From NCBI GenBank assembly GCA_018648945.1, contig JABGQJ010000020.1:1-25911 (forward strand): DNA of 25,911 nt, read 5' to 3'. This DNA is from Victivallales bacterium. GTDB taxonomy: Bacteria > Verrucomicrobiota > Lentisphaeria > Oligosphaerales > Lenti-02. Shown here piece by piece: positions 1 to 7,818 of this stretch; position 1 is the first letter of the stretch; each line of letters opens with the position of its first letter. The notes below the pieces were generated by a model that saw only the letters and a list, made by a program, of their open reading frames with translations, was not told where the DNA came from and did not search any database. A program made the translations under genes and the position numbers.

Positions 1-2
1 TC

Positions 3-521
3 CATCATGATTTGGTATTCGATCCCGCCCTCGGCGAGGGTGCGGGCGGTTGCGCGGTGTTGGTCGGGCCGGAGAAGGGCGCGGAGATTCGGCACGAGCC
101 GGGTGGCTACGCGGCTCACACGTTCGTGGATTTCGCGGCGGACACTCGGGTCGCGCGGTTGGTATTCTGGGACTTCGCAGGGCAAGAGAATGCTGTGGCC
201 CTGGAGCAGATGCGGGCACGGATTCCGGCCACACGGGAGCAGCTGGCCGCGCTGGACTTCACCCCCACGGCAGTGCGCCAGGCCGACTTTGCCGCGTTGC
301 GGCAGACGGTGGCGGCGGACCTTGACGCGGCGGCCCAGGTGCCGGGAACCGAGGAGTTGGTGGCCCAGGCCCGAACTTGGCTGGCCTCCCTGCCGCCGGG
401 CAGTGCGCGAGCGGATGCCGAGAATGGCATCGTCGGCGAGGAAGTCCTGGCCCGTTGGCTTGGTGAGTACCACACGTTCCGCTGGCGCTTGCGGCTGGCG
501 GTCGTGCTGTCGAGAATTTAG
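3..521 (+). CDS. 3' end of an unrecognised protein (partial)
   Basis: The reading frame is open from the left edge to a TAG at 519-521, giving about 172 residues of a protein whose beginning lies outside the window. The first visible residues are HHDLVFDPALG. A TTG at 12 could serve as a start but has no ribosome site in view, so a truncated longer protein is more likely. The visible part has a beta-rich stretch (AVLVGPEKGAEIRH, then HTFVDFAADTRVARLVFWDFAGQE), followed by an Ala/Leu-rich helical tail ending VVLSRI. I do not recognise the family. It lies 35 bp before the glycosidase gene on the same strand, so it is probably the preceding member of the same polysaccharide operon. That it is coding is fairly sure, since overlapping frames give only Arg-rich translations; its function is unknown. 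Confidence 0.6.
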   Translation, partial: HHDLVFDPALGEGAGGCAVLVGPEKGAEIRHEPGGYAAHTFVDFAADTRVARLVFWDFAGQENAVALEQMRARIPATREQLAALDFTPTAVRQADFAALRQTVAADLDAAAQVPGTEELVAQARTWLASLPPGSARADAENGIVGEEVLARWLGEYHTFRWRLRLAVVLSRI

Positions 522-544
522 CCTGATCGTTTCCTATGAAAGAC

Positions 545-550
545 GGAGGT
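545..550 (+). promoter_or_regulatory. Ribosome binding site GGAGGT fixing the start of the GH42-like gene
   Basis: A full GGAGGT stands 6 bases before the ATG at 557. The in-frame ATG at 536 lies upstream of this site and has no comparable one. Starting at 557 also puts a clean signal peptide at the N-terminus. Confidence 0.75.
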
Positions 551-556
551 GATACC

Positions 557-3500
557 ATGTCTGCATCTCGTTGGTTACTGGGTCTGATGGCGTTGTGCGC
601 TGGCGTGTCGTTCGCACAGGATGCGGCCGAGCTGGAGGTGGATCACGCGCTCACCTTCGACTACCCGACGCCGCATACCGCGTGGGCGCGGCCCTATGTG
701 CAGGGCAAGACCCGCGTGTTGTTCTTCCTGAACGGGCGCGGCATGATTCCCCGGCATTGCGTGGAACTGAAGCAGCGGTTCGATCTGGATGCGGAAGCGG
801 TGTTCTGGGCGCGGATCGTGGACAGCAGCAAGGAGCATTGGCACGGCGGCGCGGCCGGCGAGGCGCGCATGTTGCAGCTCTTGCAGCAACCGTGGGACTG
901 CTTCGTGTTCCTGGGCATGTCCCCCACCCGGATGTCGCCCGAAGCACAGTGCCGTTTGCTGGAACCGGTAGTTAAGGGCGCCGGGATCGTCCTGATCGGC
1001 GCGAATGACGAACGGATCCTGAAGGACGAGAACCGGGTGCCCGTGGATTGGCTGGAGGACGTGGTGAAAGCGACGCCGTACCAGGTGGGCGAAGGGCGCG
1101 GCGTGCACTTCGGCTCGCTCCCGACCATCGACTACTACGAGGGATGGGAGCTGGACTATGACGTGTTGGCGGAGAAGCTGGGACGGTCGATTCTCTGGGC
1201 CGCAGGCAAGGAGCCAGAGGCTAGGCTGAGTATCGAGACCAAGCCTGTCTCCCCCCTTGCCCTCGGCAACAGAGCGCAGGTGGAGGTCGGTTTCACCGGC
1301 AAGGCGGGTGTCGAGGCGAAGATCGCTGTGGTCCTGCGTCGGCGCGGCGTGCAGGACTGGCAACTGGCGACCTTGCCTGTGCAGTCACCCGGCGCCTTGC
1401 GAGTGGCGTTGCCCGAGCATCTGGCAGCGGACACGTACCGACTGGATGCCATCGCCCGGAATGCGAAGGGGGAGGTCGTGGCCTGGTCGACGCGCTCCCT
1501 GGAAGTGGAGGCTCAACGGCAAGTCGCCGGCGTCTCCCTGGCTGAAGAATGGTCCGAACCCGGCGGCACGTTGCGGGGCGTAGTGAGCCTGGTCGGCCTG
1601 GCCCAGCCGAACGAACGCGTGGTCGTGCGGCTGCTGGACCCCCAGCGGCGGGTGCTGGCTCGTCAAGAACTCGAGTCGGGCATTGAGATCGACTTCTCGT
1701 TTCCCGTGGCCCCGTGGATGCCCCAGTTGCTGACCGTGGAGGCCCTGCTGCTTTCCGGCGGGCGCGAGGTCGGTCGCGCCTACACCTACTGTCGGGTGAC
1801 CACCCGCAACCGTGAAGGCTGGAACTTCCTGATCTGGGATACGCCCAGAGGGACACTAGCCCCCTATGCCGAGGCGAGCCTTGCCAAGCACGGGGTGACC
1901 CTGCAGCTGAGGGGCGGCAATCCCCCCCTCTACGTGGCCGCGCACAACATCGGCTGGGTGCCCTACACGACGCGCATCCAAGCCAAACGCCAGCCAGAAG
2001 GGGTGATGAAGCCCTTTTGCTGGAACGATAAGGCGGCGGTGCAGGCGCATGTGACGGCGCTGGCGAGGAAATACGCGGGAGCGCGCCAGCACGGCGTGTT
2101 CGTTTGGTCTCTTGGCGACGAGGTGGATACCAAGGGTTGCTGCCTCTCCCCCCATTGCTTGAAGGCCTACCGGGGCTATCTGGCCGAGCAGTATGGCAAG
2201 ATCGAAGCCCTGAACGCCTCCTGGGGAATCGCGTTCAAGAGTTGGGACGAGATCGTGCTCTCCGACCCGGAAGACAACGAGGAGGCGGCAGCTCTGCGTG
2301 CCAAGAACTACCCGCGCTGGTTCGACCGGCAGGCCTACAAGTCGTGGAACTTCGTGCAGTTCTGCCAGGCGTACCGCAAGGCCTACGAGGCCATCGACCC
2401 CCAGGCCAAGGTGGGATTCGAGGGGGCCGGGCGCTTCGACAAGGGCGATGACATCGACCTGATCGTGCGCAACAACACCTTCTGGAGCCCCTACCCGGGC
2501 ACCGCAGACGAGGTGATCCGCTCCATCGCCCCGCGCGAGTTCCCGAGGGCGAACTGGATGGGCTACACCAAGGATGCCGATTCCCTGCTGGGCAAATTCT
2601 GGCGCATGGTGACGCGAGGCATGGATTCGGTCTGGTGGTGGCGGTGGGACTGCATCGGTCGCTTCCATGGCTGGCTGGCGCCCGATCTGCGGCCCTTCCC
2701 GGCGGTGGCGGACATCCTGCAGGACACGCGGATCGTGCGTGAGGGGCTGGGCGACCTGCTGCTCAAGTCCGAGATGCTGGACGACCGGGTCGCCATTCTC
2801 TACTCCTTCCCGTCGTCGATGGCCAAGAGCATCGAGAACGGCACCACCTACGGCAGCTACGAACGTAGCCACAAGGGCGCGCACATGGTCGTGCGCGAAT
2901 TGGGCATGCAGTTCCAGTACGTGACCGACCGCATGCTGCGGCTTGGCGAGTTCGATGCCTCCCGCTACCGGGTGTTGCTACTGCCCCGGGCCGAGGCGAT
3001 GAGCGACGAAACCGCCACCGTTGTGCGCGCGTTCGCGGCGCAAGGCGGACTGGTGATCGCCGATGTGAGACCAGCTGTGTTTGACGAGCACCTGAAGCCG
3101 CGGAAGCAGGGCGCCCTGGACGACTTGTTCGGCATTGCTCGAAAGGGCTTGCCCGCCGCCAAGGTAACCAAGGACGACGTGCTGGGCAGCGCGGCGACCG
3201 ACCCCGGCGTCGCGCTGGCTGGCGGCACCACCGGCAAGGAACTGGCTGGTGTGCCGGTGATGATCGAGAAGGCTGCGGGCAAGGGCCGCGCGGTACTGCT
3301 GAACTTCGACTGGAGCACGTTCCCAAGTCTGGCCATGCCGGATACGGACGCATCGCTGGCAGATTGGTGCATGGACGGCTTCCGCAAGGTGGGCGTACAG
3401 CCGCCGGTTCAGCTCAAAGGTGCGGATGGCCAGCGGGCCCGGCATGTGGAAGTGATTCGCTGGCAGAACAAGGACGTGCAGATCGTCTCCTTCCTCCGTG

Positions 3501-3958
3501 AAGGGGGCGGCACCGCAGAAGAGGTGCGCGTCCAGTTGCCGGAACGACGGGTCATCTACGACTTGCGGACCGGGGAGTACCTCGGGAAACGCGACGCGTT
3601 CTCCGTCTCCATTCAGCCCAACCGGGCCAGTTGGTATGCACTGGCTCCCAGCAGGATGCCCAAAGCGCAGATCGAGTTGCCGCCGCGAGCCATCGCTGGA
3701 TCGGTGGTGCCGGTCCGCGTCTCCGTTCCCGGGGCTTCGGGGTTGCACGCCTTCCGGGTGAAGGTGCTGAGGGGGGGTAAAGAACTGACGCAGTTCACGC
3801 GCAATCTGGTGGCGGGGAGCAGACCCGTGGACTTTGTGCTCCCGACGGCGCTGAACGACGCGCCAGGGCCCTACGTGCTGCAACTTGAGGACCGCTACAC
3901 CCACAAGCTATCGAACGCCCAGCTCAGGCTGGCCGCTGTCGATACGGTGTTGCCCTAA
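557..3958 (+). CDS. Secreted GH42-like (clan GH-A) glycoside hydrolase, multidomain
   Basis: The product is 1133 aa and starts with a signal peptide (MSASRWLLGLMALCAGVSFAQ). Residues about 35-200 resemble a glutamine-amidotransferase-like or ThuA-like Rossmann domain. Residues about 225-415 look like two Ig-like beta domains. The catalytic barrel spans about 418-730, with VFVWSLGDE at 514-522, where E522 is the expected GH-A acid/base, followed by a CC-x(4)-C cluster and KAYRGYL as in GH42 proteins. Residues about 742-918 look like the beta-galactosidase trimerisation (GATase-like) domain, and the C-terminus is beta-rich. The nucleophile Glu is not obvious: the stretch around 664-672 reads RANWMGYTK, followed by DSVWWWRWD. 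It is first of a tight run with the CBM9-like and heparinase-like genes, which fits secreted glycan breakdown. Substrate is unknown. It may be a divergent or inactive GH42 relative. Confidence 0.8.
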   Translation: MSASRWLLGLMALCAGVSFAQDAAELEVDHALTFDYPTPHTAWARPYVQGKTRVLFFLNGRGMIPRHCVELKQRFDLDAEAVFWARIVDSSKEHWHGGAAGEARMLQLLQQPWDCFVFLGMSPTRMSPEAQCRLLEPVVKGAGIVLIGANDERILKDENRVPVDWLEDVVKATPYQVGEGRGVHFGSLPTIDYYEGWELDYDVLAEKLGRSILWAAGKEPEARLSIETKPVSPLALGNRAQVEVGFTGKAGVEAKIAVVLRRRGVQDWQLATLPVQSPGALRVALPEHLAADTYRLDAIARNAKGEVVAWSTRSLEVEAQRQVAGVSLAEEWSEPGGTLRGVVSLVGLAQPNERVVVRLLDPQRRVLARQELESGIEIDFSFPVAPWMPQLLTVEALLLSGGREVGRAYTYCRVTTRNREGWNFLIWDTPRGTLAPYAEASLAKHGVTLQLRGGNPPLYVAAHNIGWVPYTTRIQAKRQPEGVMKPFCWNDKAAVQAHVTALARKYAGARQHGVFVWSLGDEVDTKGCCLSPHCLKAYRGYLAEQYGKIEALNASWGIAFKSWDEIVLSDPEDNEEAAALRAKNYPRWFDRQAYKSWNFVQFCQAYRKAYEAIDPQAKVGFEGAGRFDKGDDIDLIVRNNTFWSPYPGTADEVIRSIAPREFPRANWMGYTKDADSLLGKFWRMVTRGMDSVWWWRWDCIGRFHGWLAPDLRPFPAVADILQDTRIVREGLGDLLLKSEMLDDRVAILYSFPSSMAKSIENGTTYGSYERSHKGAHMVVRELGMQFQYVTDRMLRLGEFDASRYRVLLLPRAEAMSDETATVVRAFAAQGGLVIADVRPAVFDEHLKPRKQGALDDLFGIARKGLPAAKVTKDDVLGSAATDPGVALAGGTTGKELAGVPVMIEKAAGKGRAVLLNFDWSTFPSLAMPDTDASLADWCMDGFRKVGVQPPVQLKGADGQRARHVEVIRWQNKDVQIVSFLREGGGTAEEVRVQLPERRVIYDLRTGEYLGKRDAFSVSIQPNRASWYALAPSRMPKAQIELPPRAIAGSVVPVRVSVPGASGLHAFRVKVLRGGKELTQFTRNLVAGSRPVDFVLPTALNDAPGPYVLQLEDRYTHKLSNAQLRLAAVDTVLP

Positions 3959-3966
3959 CCATGCGG

Positions 3967-3973
3967 AAGGAGA
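3967..3973 (+). promoter_or_regulatory. Ribosome binding site AAGGAGA fixing the start of the CBM9-like gene
   Basis: AAGGAGA stands 5 bases before the ATG at 3979. The in-frame ATG at 3961 lies in front of this site and would only add six polar residues ahead of the signal peptide, so 3979 is preferred. Confidence 0.7.
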
Positions 3974-3978
3974 CGATC

Positions 3979-5025
3979 ATGCAACGGATTGCCACCATTC
4001 TGGCGTGTCTCGTGGGTCTCTGGGCCATGGCCGAGGGCGACGAGTTCGAGATCAAAGTCTACACCGTGGCCAAGGCGGAGCAGGAGATTGCTCTGGATGG
4101 CAAGCTGGATGAACCAGCTTGGGCGGAGGCGGTCAGCGTCGGGGGCTTCATGCTCTACGGCAAGGAGACCAGGTCCGAGCCCCCCACCTTCTGGAAAGCC
4201 ACCTATGACGAGCGATATCTCTATGTGGGCGTGAGCTGCGACGAGCCCGCCCTCGACAAGCTACAGCCGGTGCCGCAGGCCCGGGATGCCCACGCGATCT
4301 TCAGTGGGGAGACCATCGAGATGTTCCTCGACCCCGACCATACCCATGGCACGTACTACCAGTTCGGGGTCAATGCGGCGGGCAATGTCTACGATTCGCG
4401 CGGCACGGACCCCGTGTGGAATGCGGCGGTCAAGACGGGGGCAGGGCGCACCCAGGCAGGCTGGACGCTGGAGATCGCCGTGCCGTGGGAGGATCTCGGC
4501 ATGAAGCCCGTGCCCGGTGCCCTGCTCGGCATCAATGTCTGCCGGGACCGGCAACTGGACGGCAAACAGTGGACCAACTGGTCGCGGGTGATCCATGGCT
4601 TTCACGATCCCTCCCGTTTCGGGCATCTGATCCTCTCGCCTCCCCAGGGCGTGTTGGAAAAGCTGGGGCTAGAGTTGCGCAAGGGCGACCGGCGCGGCGC
4701 GATCGTCATCTATGGCAAGGAAGGCTTCCGCAACGCCACCTATCTGGGATTGCTGAAGGATTCCCTGTCCCGCGTCCTGTCCAACCTCGCGTCTCTGGAG
4801 AAGCTGGCGGCCGAGGAACAGAACGCGGCCGTTCGCGACGAACTGGCGAAGTCGGTGGCGCAATACAGGCAGAAACTGGCCCCGGCAAAGGCCAAAGTCG
4901 ATGCGCTTGCCGAAATCGGTGCGGTGGAGTATACCAGACTGGACTTGGCAATGACCAAGCTTGGCGGCGAGCTGGCCCAAGCTGCCTGGAACGCCCGCCT
5001 CCGGGCCTTGCTGGGCTCGATTTGA
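3979..5025 (+). CDS. Secreted CBM9-like carbohydrate-binding protein with helical tail
   Basis: The product is 348 aa with an N-terminal signal peptide (MQRIATILACLVGLWAMAEG). Residues about 30-222 show the CBM9-like pattern: IALDGKLDEPAWAEA, then WKATYDERYLYVGVSCDEP, then ETIEMFLDPDHTHGTYYQFGVNAAG, then GWTLEIAVPWEDLG and FGHLILSPPQ. Such domains bind glycan ends or appear in secreted sugar-active proteins. No catalytic domain is visible. Residues about 225-348 are Ala/Lys/Glu-rich and probably a helical bundle or coiled coil, perhaps for dimerisation or tethering. The gene begins 20 bp after the GH42-like gene and ends 17 bp before the heparinase-like gene, so all three are probably cotranscribed. 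Family assignment is firm; ligand and partner are inferred. Confidence 0.85.
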   Translation: MQRIATILACLVGLWAMAEGDEFEIKVYTVAKAEQEIALDGKLDEPAWAEAVSVGGFMLYGKETRSEPPTFWKATYDERYLYVGVSCDEPALDKLQPVPQARDAHAIFSGETIEMFLDPDHTHGTYYQFGVNAAGNVYDSRGTDPVWNAAVKTGAGRTQAGWTLEIAVPWEDLGMKPVPGALLGINVCRDRQLDGKQWTNWSRVIHGFHDPSRFGHLILSPPQGVLEKLGLELRKGDRRGAIVIYGKEGFRNATYLGLLKDSLSRVLSNLASLEKLAAEEQNAAVRDELAKSVAQYRQKLAPAKAKVDALAEIGAVEYTRLDLAMTKLGGELAQAAWNARLRALLGSI

Positions 5026-5042
5026 TCCGAGAAAGGTGCGCG

Positions 5043-7712
5043 ATGAAACAGACTGTGGGCTTCCTGGGGTTACTCGCGGCTCTGGCCACGGCGGCGGCAG
5101 CGGACTTCGTGGCCGACTTTGCCGATGGCAAGTTGGGCGATGGCTGGCAGGTGACGGGCGATGCCAAGCCCGATGCCAGCCATGGCGGCTGTCTACGCGT
5201 CGGGCCCGGCGCCCGGGTCGTTCGCCTGTTCCGGGATCAGGATGGCTCGGGCGACGTCAGCTTCCGCCTGTTGGATGACGGCGGCAAGGCCGCCAAGCCC
5301 AAGGCAAGAGTGTCCGGCCCGCGCTGGGGACTGATCACCACGGACGGCCACATGCTGCTGGTCGGCGCGATCTATGCCCCGTACCTGAACGGTGGGGCAA
5401 CCTATGCGGCGACCGATCTGAAGCCGAAGGAGAGCCCGTATGGCCGGATCCGCTACCTAGGCATCAAACGGGATGCCAAATGGCACACCTGGACCTTCCG
5501 TTTCGACCCGGACAAGGGGGCCACCATCCTGCGCGACGGACGCGATGTCAATGGTCGGACCAAGCGCTTCGACTGGAACACCTCCAAGATGCCCGCCTTC
5601 GCCGGTCTCGTGCTGTTGGGCGATCAGACACCCGACAAGAATACCACGATCCTCGTAGATGATGTGGCCGCCGCCCTGGGTCCCCCCATGCGCGTGAAGC
5701 CCACACCGCCACCGCCACCGCCACCGGTCGTGCCGACCGCGGACCCCGCTGCAGCCCAGGTCCCCCAAGTGGTCGAAAGCCTGCGTGGGCGCCACCCCCG
5801 TCTGCTCTTCACCCCCGAGGAACTGCCCGCCGTGCGCGAGCGCGCCAAGACAGTCTCCAAGGACATGTTCGGGCACATGGAGGCGTACCTGGCCGCCTGC
5901 GTGCCGCCCAAACACCGGAATTTCCTGACCGACGCGACCGACGGTCAACGGCAGGGGCTCTGGCGGTTGCCCACCGTGTCGCTGCACTATGCCCTGACTG
6001 GCGACAAACAGTCGTTCGCCAAGGCGCGTGGCTTCCTGGAACTGCTGCTCGGTTGCGAGAACTGGGAGACCGGGGGCGAGCAGGATTCGGGCATGTCCTC
6101 GGCCAACATCATGATTGGCTTTGCCATCGGCTACGACCTCCTCTGGAACGATCTGGAAGCGGAGTTCCGTGAGAAGTGCCGCACCAAGCTGCTGCTGATG
6201 GCGCGGCGCCAGTATTACCGCGGGCATCTGGCCAAAGCCAGGGGCACGCACTACTGGCAGAACGATCCCGCCAACAACCACCGCTGGCACCGCAACGGCG
6301 GGCTGGCCCTGGCGGTCTGCGCCATCGCTGGCGATGGCCCCGGCGACGAGTGGCTGCGTGAACGCATGGTGGAGGATCTGCAGTTCGTCCACGAGTGGCT
6401 GGCGGACGACGGTAGCTCGCACGAATCCCCCTCCTACATCATCTTCGGCCTGCCGCACTTGGTCTTGGCCTTCGATGCCTGCGACCGAGTGTTCGGCACC
6501 AAGCTGATGGAGCACAAGTTCTTCGCCGAAACCGTACGCTTCCGTCTGCACACCCTGAGCCCAGGCCTCACCCATACCTTCGGCTTCGGAGACTCCGGCG
6601 AGAAGGCGTTTGGGGGGTATCACCACGCGCTCTGGCGCTGCCTGGGGCCAGCTGGCGACCCGGGGGAGTATGCGTTGCTGAAGCAGCTCATGGCAACGCA
6701 TCCCAAGGCCTTCGATTTCGGCTGGTTCGGCGTGGTCTGGCACCGCCCACCACCCGGCGACCCGAAGCCGTTCCCCAACGTGGGCGTGTTCCCGGACCTG
6801 GGGATGGTCTTCCTGCGCGATGGCTGGGGCAAGGACGCCGTGGCCATGTCCTTCAAGTGCAGTCCCTATGGCGGGGAGATCCTGAACCGCTTCCGCCAAG
6901 CCGAGACTATCGGGAACGCGCCCCTGCTTGCGAACTCCCGTCCCGGTCGCTACATCAACGTGGCCCACGACGATCCCGATGCGAACTCGCTGATGATCTT
7001 CGCCGGTGGCACGATGGTGCTGAAGAGCGATGGCTACGCCAAACGCAAGCAGACCGCCAGCCAGAACACCATTCTGGTCAACGGCAAAGGGCAGCGGGGC
7101 GACAAGAAGGCCGTCTGGAGCCAACCCCTGCGCGGCGTGGATATGAGCTCGCTGGTCGAGTTCTTCGACCTCGTTCGCCTGCCCGGCGGCGGCGTGATCG
7201 CCCAGGGCGAAGCGGGCGGCATGTACGAGTACAAGCGGCGGACGACGCTCGACCTCTACCGCCGGACAGTGGTCTGGATGCCAGGAGACTATGTGCTGGT
7301 CATCGACCGCATCCGCGCGCCCGAAGCGGTCGAAACCACCTGGTTGGCCCAAAGCCGCAGCGCCGAGGCCGAGGCCGGGAAGCTGCGACTGGTCGATGGC
7401 GCTGCCAGCCTGACCGGGATTCTGGCCGCATCCACGGAGTTCGAGACCAGCGTGGTGGACTCGCCGGCGGACAATCGTGGCAAAGCGATGGGGTACCGGC
7501 AGGTGCGCGCGCAGGTGAAGGGCCAGGACGTGCTGGTTGCCGCCCTTTTCGATCCCTGGCAGAAGGGCGGACTCAAGGTCGCCGTGGAGGCCGATGGCAC
7601 GGTCGTGGCCCGTGGTGCGTTCGGCATCGACCGCTGGCAGGTGACCGTTCCCGACGTCGACGCCCCCGCCGAGATCCGGGGCGAACGGGACGGCATGAGC
7701 CTCATGCCATAG
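5043..7712 (+). CDS. Secreted heparinase II/III-like polysaccharide lyase
   Basis: The product is 889 aa. The ATG at 5043 follows AAAGGTG and begins a signal peptide (MKQTVGFLGLLAALATAAAA). The open frame extends upstream to 4416, but that part is a shadow of the CBM9-like gene. Residues about 20-210 form a jelly-roll-like N-terminal domain of the concanavalin or LamG type. A run of seven prolines near residue 219 acts as a linker. Residues about 240-600 fit the (alpha/alpha) toroid of heparinase II/III and DUF4962 proteins, with LLFTPEELPAVRERAK and the conserved-looking NNHRWHRNG at 411-419 that probably carries catalytic Asn and His. The rest is a beta-sandwich (SQNTILVNGKGQ, then TTLDLYRRTVVWMPGDYVLVIDRI). 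The likely reaction is eliminative cleavage of a uronic-acid polysaccharide. The exact substrate cannot be told. It is last of the operon. Confidence 0.85.
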   Translation: MKQTVGFLGLLAALATAAAADFVADFADGKLGDGWQVTGDAKPDASHGGCLRVGPGARVVRLFRDQDGSGDVSFRLLDDGGKAAKPKARVSGPRWGLITTDGHMLLVGAIYAPYLNGGATYAATDLKPKESPYGRIRYLGIKRDAKWHTWTFRFDPDKGATILRDGRDVNGRTKRFDWNTSKMPAFAGLVLLGDQTPDKNTTILVDDVAAALGPPMRVKPTPPPPPPPVVPTADPAAAQVPQVVESLRGRHPRLLFTPEELPAVRERAKTVSKDMFGHMEAYLAACVPPKHRNFLTDATDGQRQGLWRLPTVSLHYALTGDKQSFAKARGFLELLLGCENWETGGEQDSGMSSANIMIGFAIGYDLLWNDLEAEFREKCRTKLLLMARRQYYRGHLAKARGTHYWQNDPANNHRWHRNGGLALAVCAIAGDGPGDEWLRERMVEDLQFVHEWLADDGSSHESPSYIIFGLPHLVLAFDACDRVFGTKLMEHKFFAETVRFRLHTLSPGLTHTFGFGDSGEKAFGGYHHALWRCLGPAGDPGEYALLKQLMATHPKAFDFGWFGVVWHRPPPGDPKPFPNVGVFPDLGMVFLRDGWGKDAVAMSFKCSPYGGEILNRFRQAETIGNAPLLANSRPGRYINVAHDDPDANSLMIFAGGTMVLKSDGYAKRKQTASQNTILVNGKGQRGDKKAVWSQPLRGVDMSSLVEFFDLVRLPGGGVIAQGEAGGMYEYKRRTTLDLYRRTVVWMPGDYVLVIDRIRAPEAVETTWLAQSRSAEAEAGKLRLVDGAASLTGILAASTEFETSVVDSPADNRGKAMGYRQVRAQVKGQDVLVAALFDPWQKGGLKVAVEADGTVVARGAFGIDRWQVTVPDVDAPAEIRGERDGMSLMP

Positions 7713-7723
7713 TCGCCGAGAGG

Positions 7724-7752
7724 TTGCCCCGACACGTGTTCGTTGCTACATT
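7724..7752 (+). promoter_or_regulatory. Candidate sigma-70-type promoter for the TPR gene
   Basis: TTGCCC at 7724-7729 and TACATT at 7747-7752 are separated by 17 bases, the ideal spacing for a housekeeping promoter. It lies in the 106-bp gap between the heparinase-like gene and the TPR gene, with about 66 bases from the -10 box to the ATG. Pattern match only; no transcription evidence. Confidence 0.4.
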
Positions 7753-7818
7753 CCTCTATCGGAGGGGGGAACGAGGCAGACCTGATGCTGGTGCCAGAAA
7801 GGCAATCTGGAACGAACG

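Noticed and set aside
4416..5042. Upstream extension of the first heparinase-like reading frame
   Set aside because: It lies inside the CBM9-like gene in another frame. The start at 5043 has a ribosome site and a signal peptide.
5700..5728. Short CCACCG tandem repeat
   Set aside because: It encodes the proline linker of the heparinase-like protein, an ordinary coding microrepeat.
5457..7352. 631-codon open frame on the minus strand
   Set aside because: Exact shadow of the heparinase-like gene; no recognisable domain or ribosome site.
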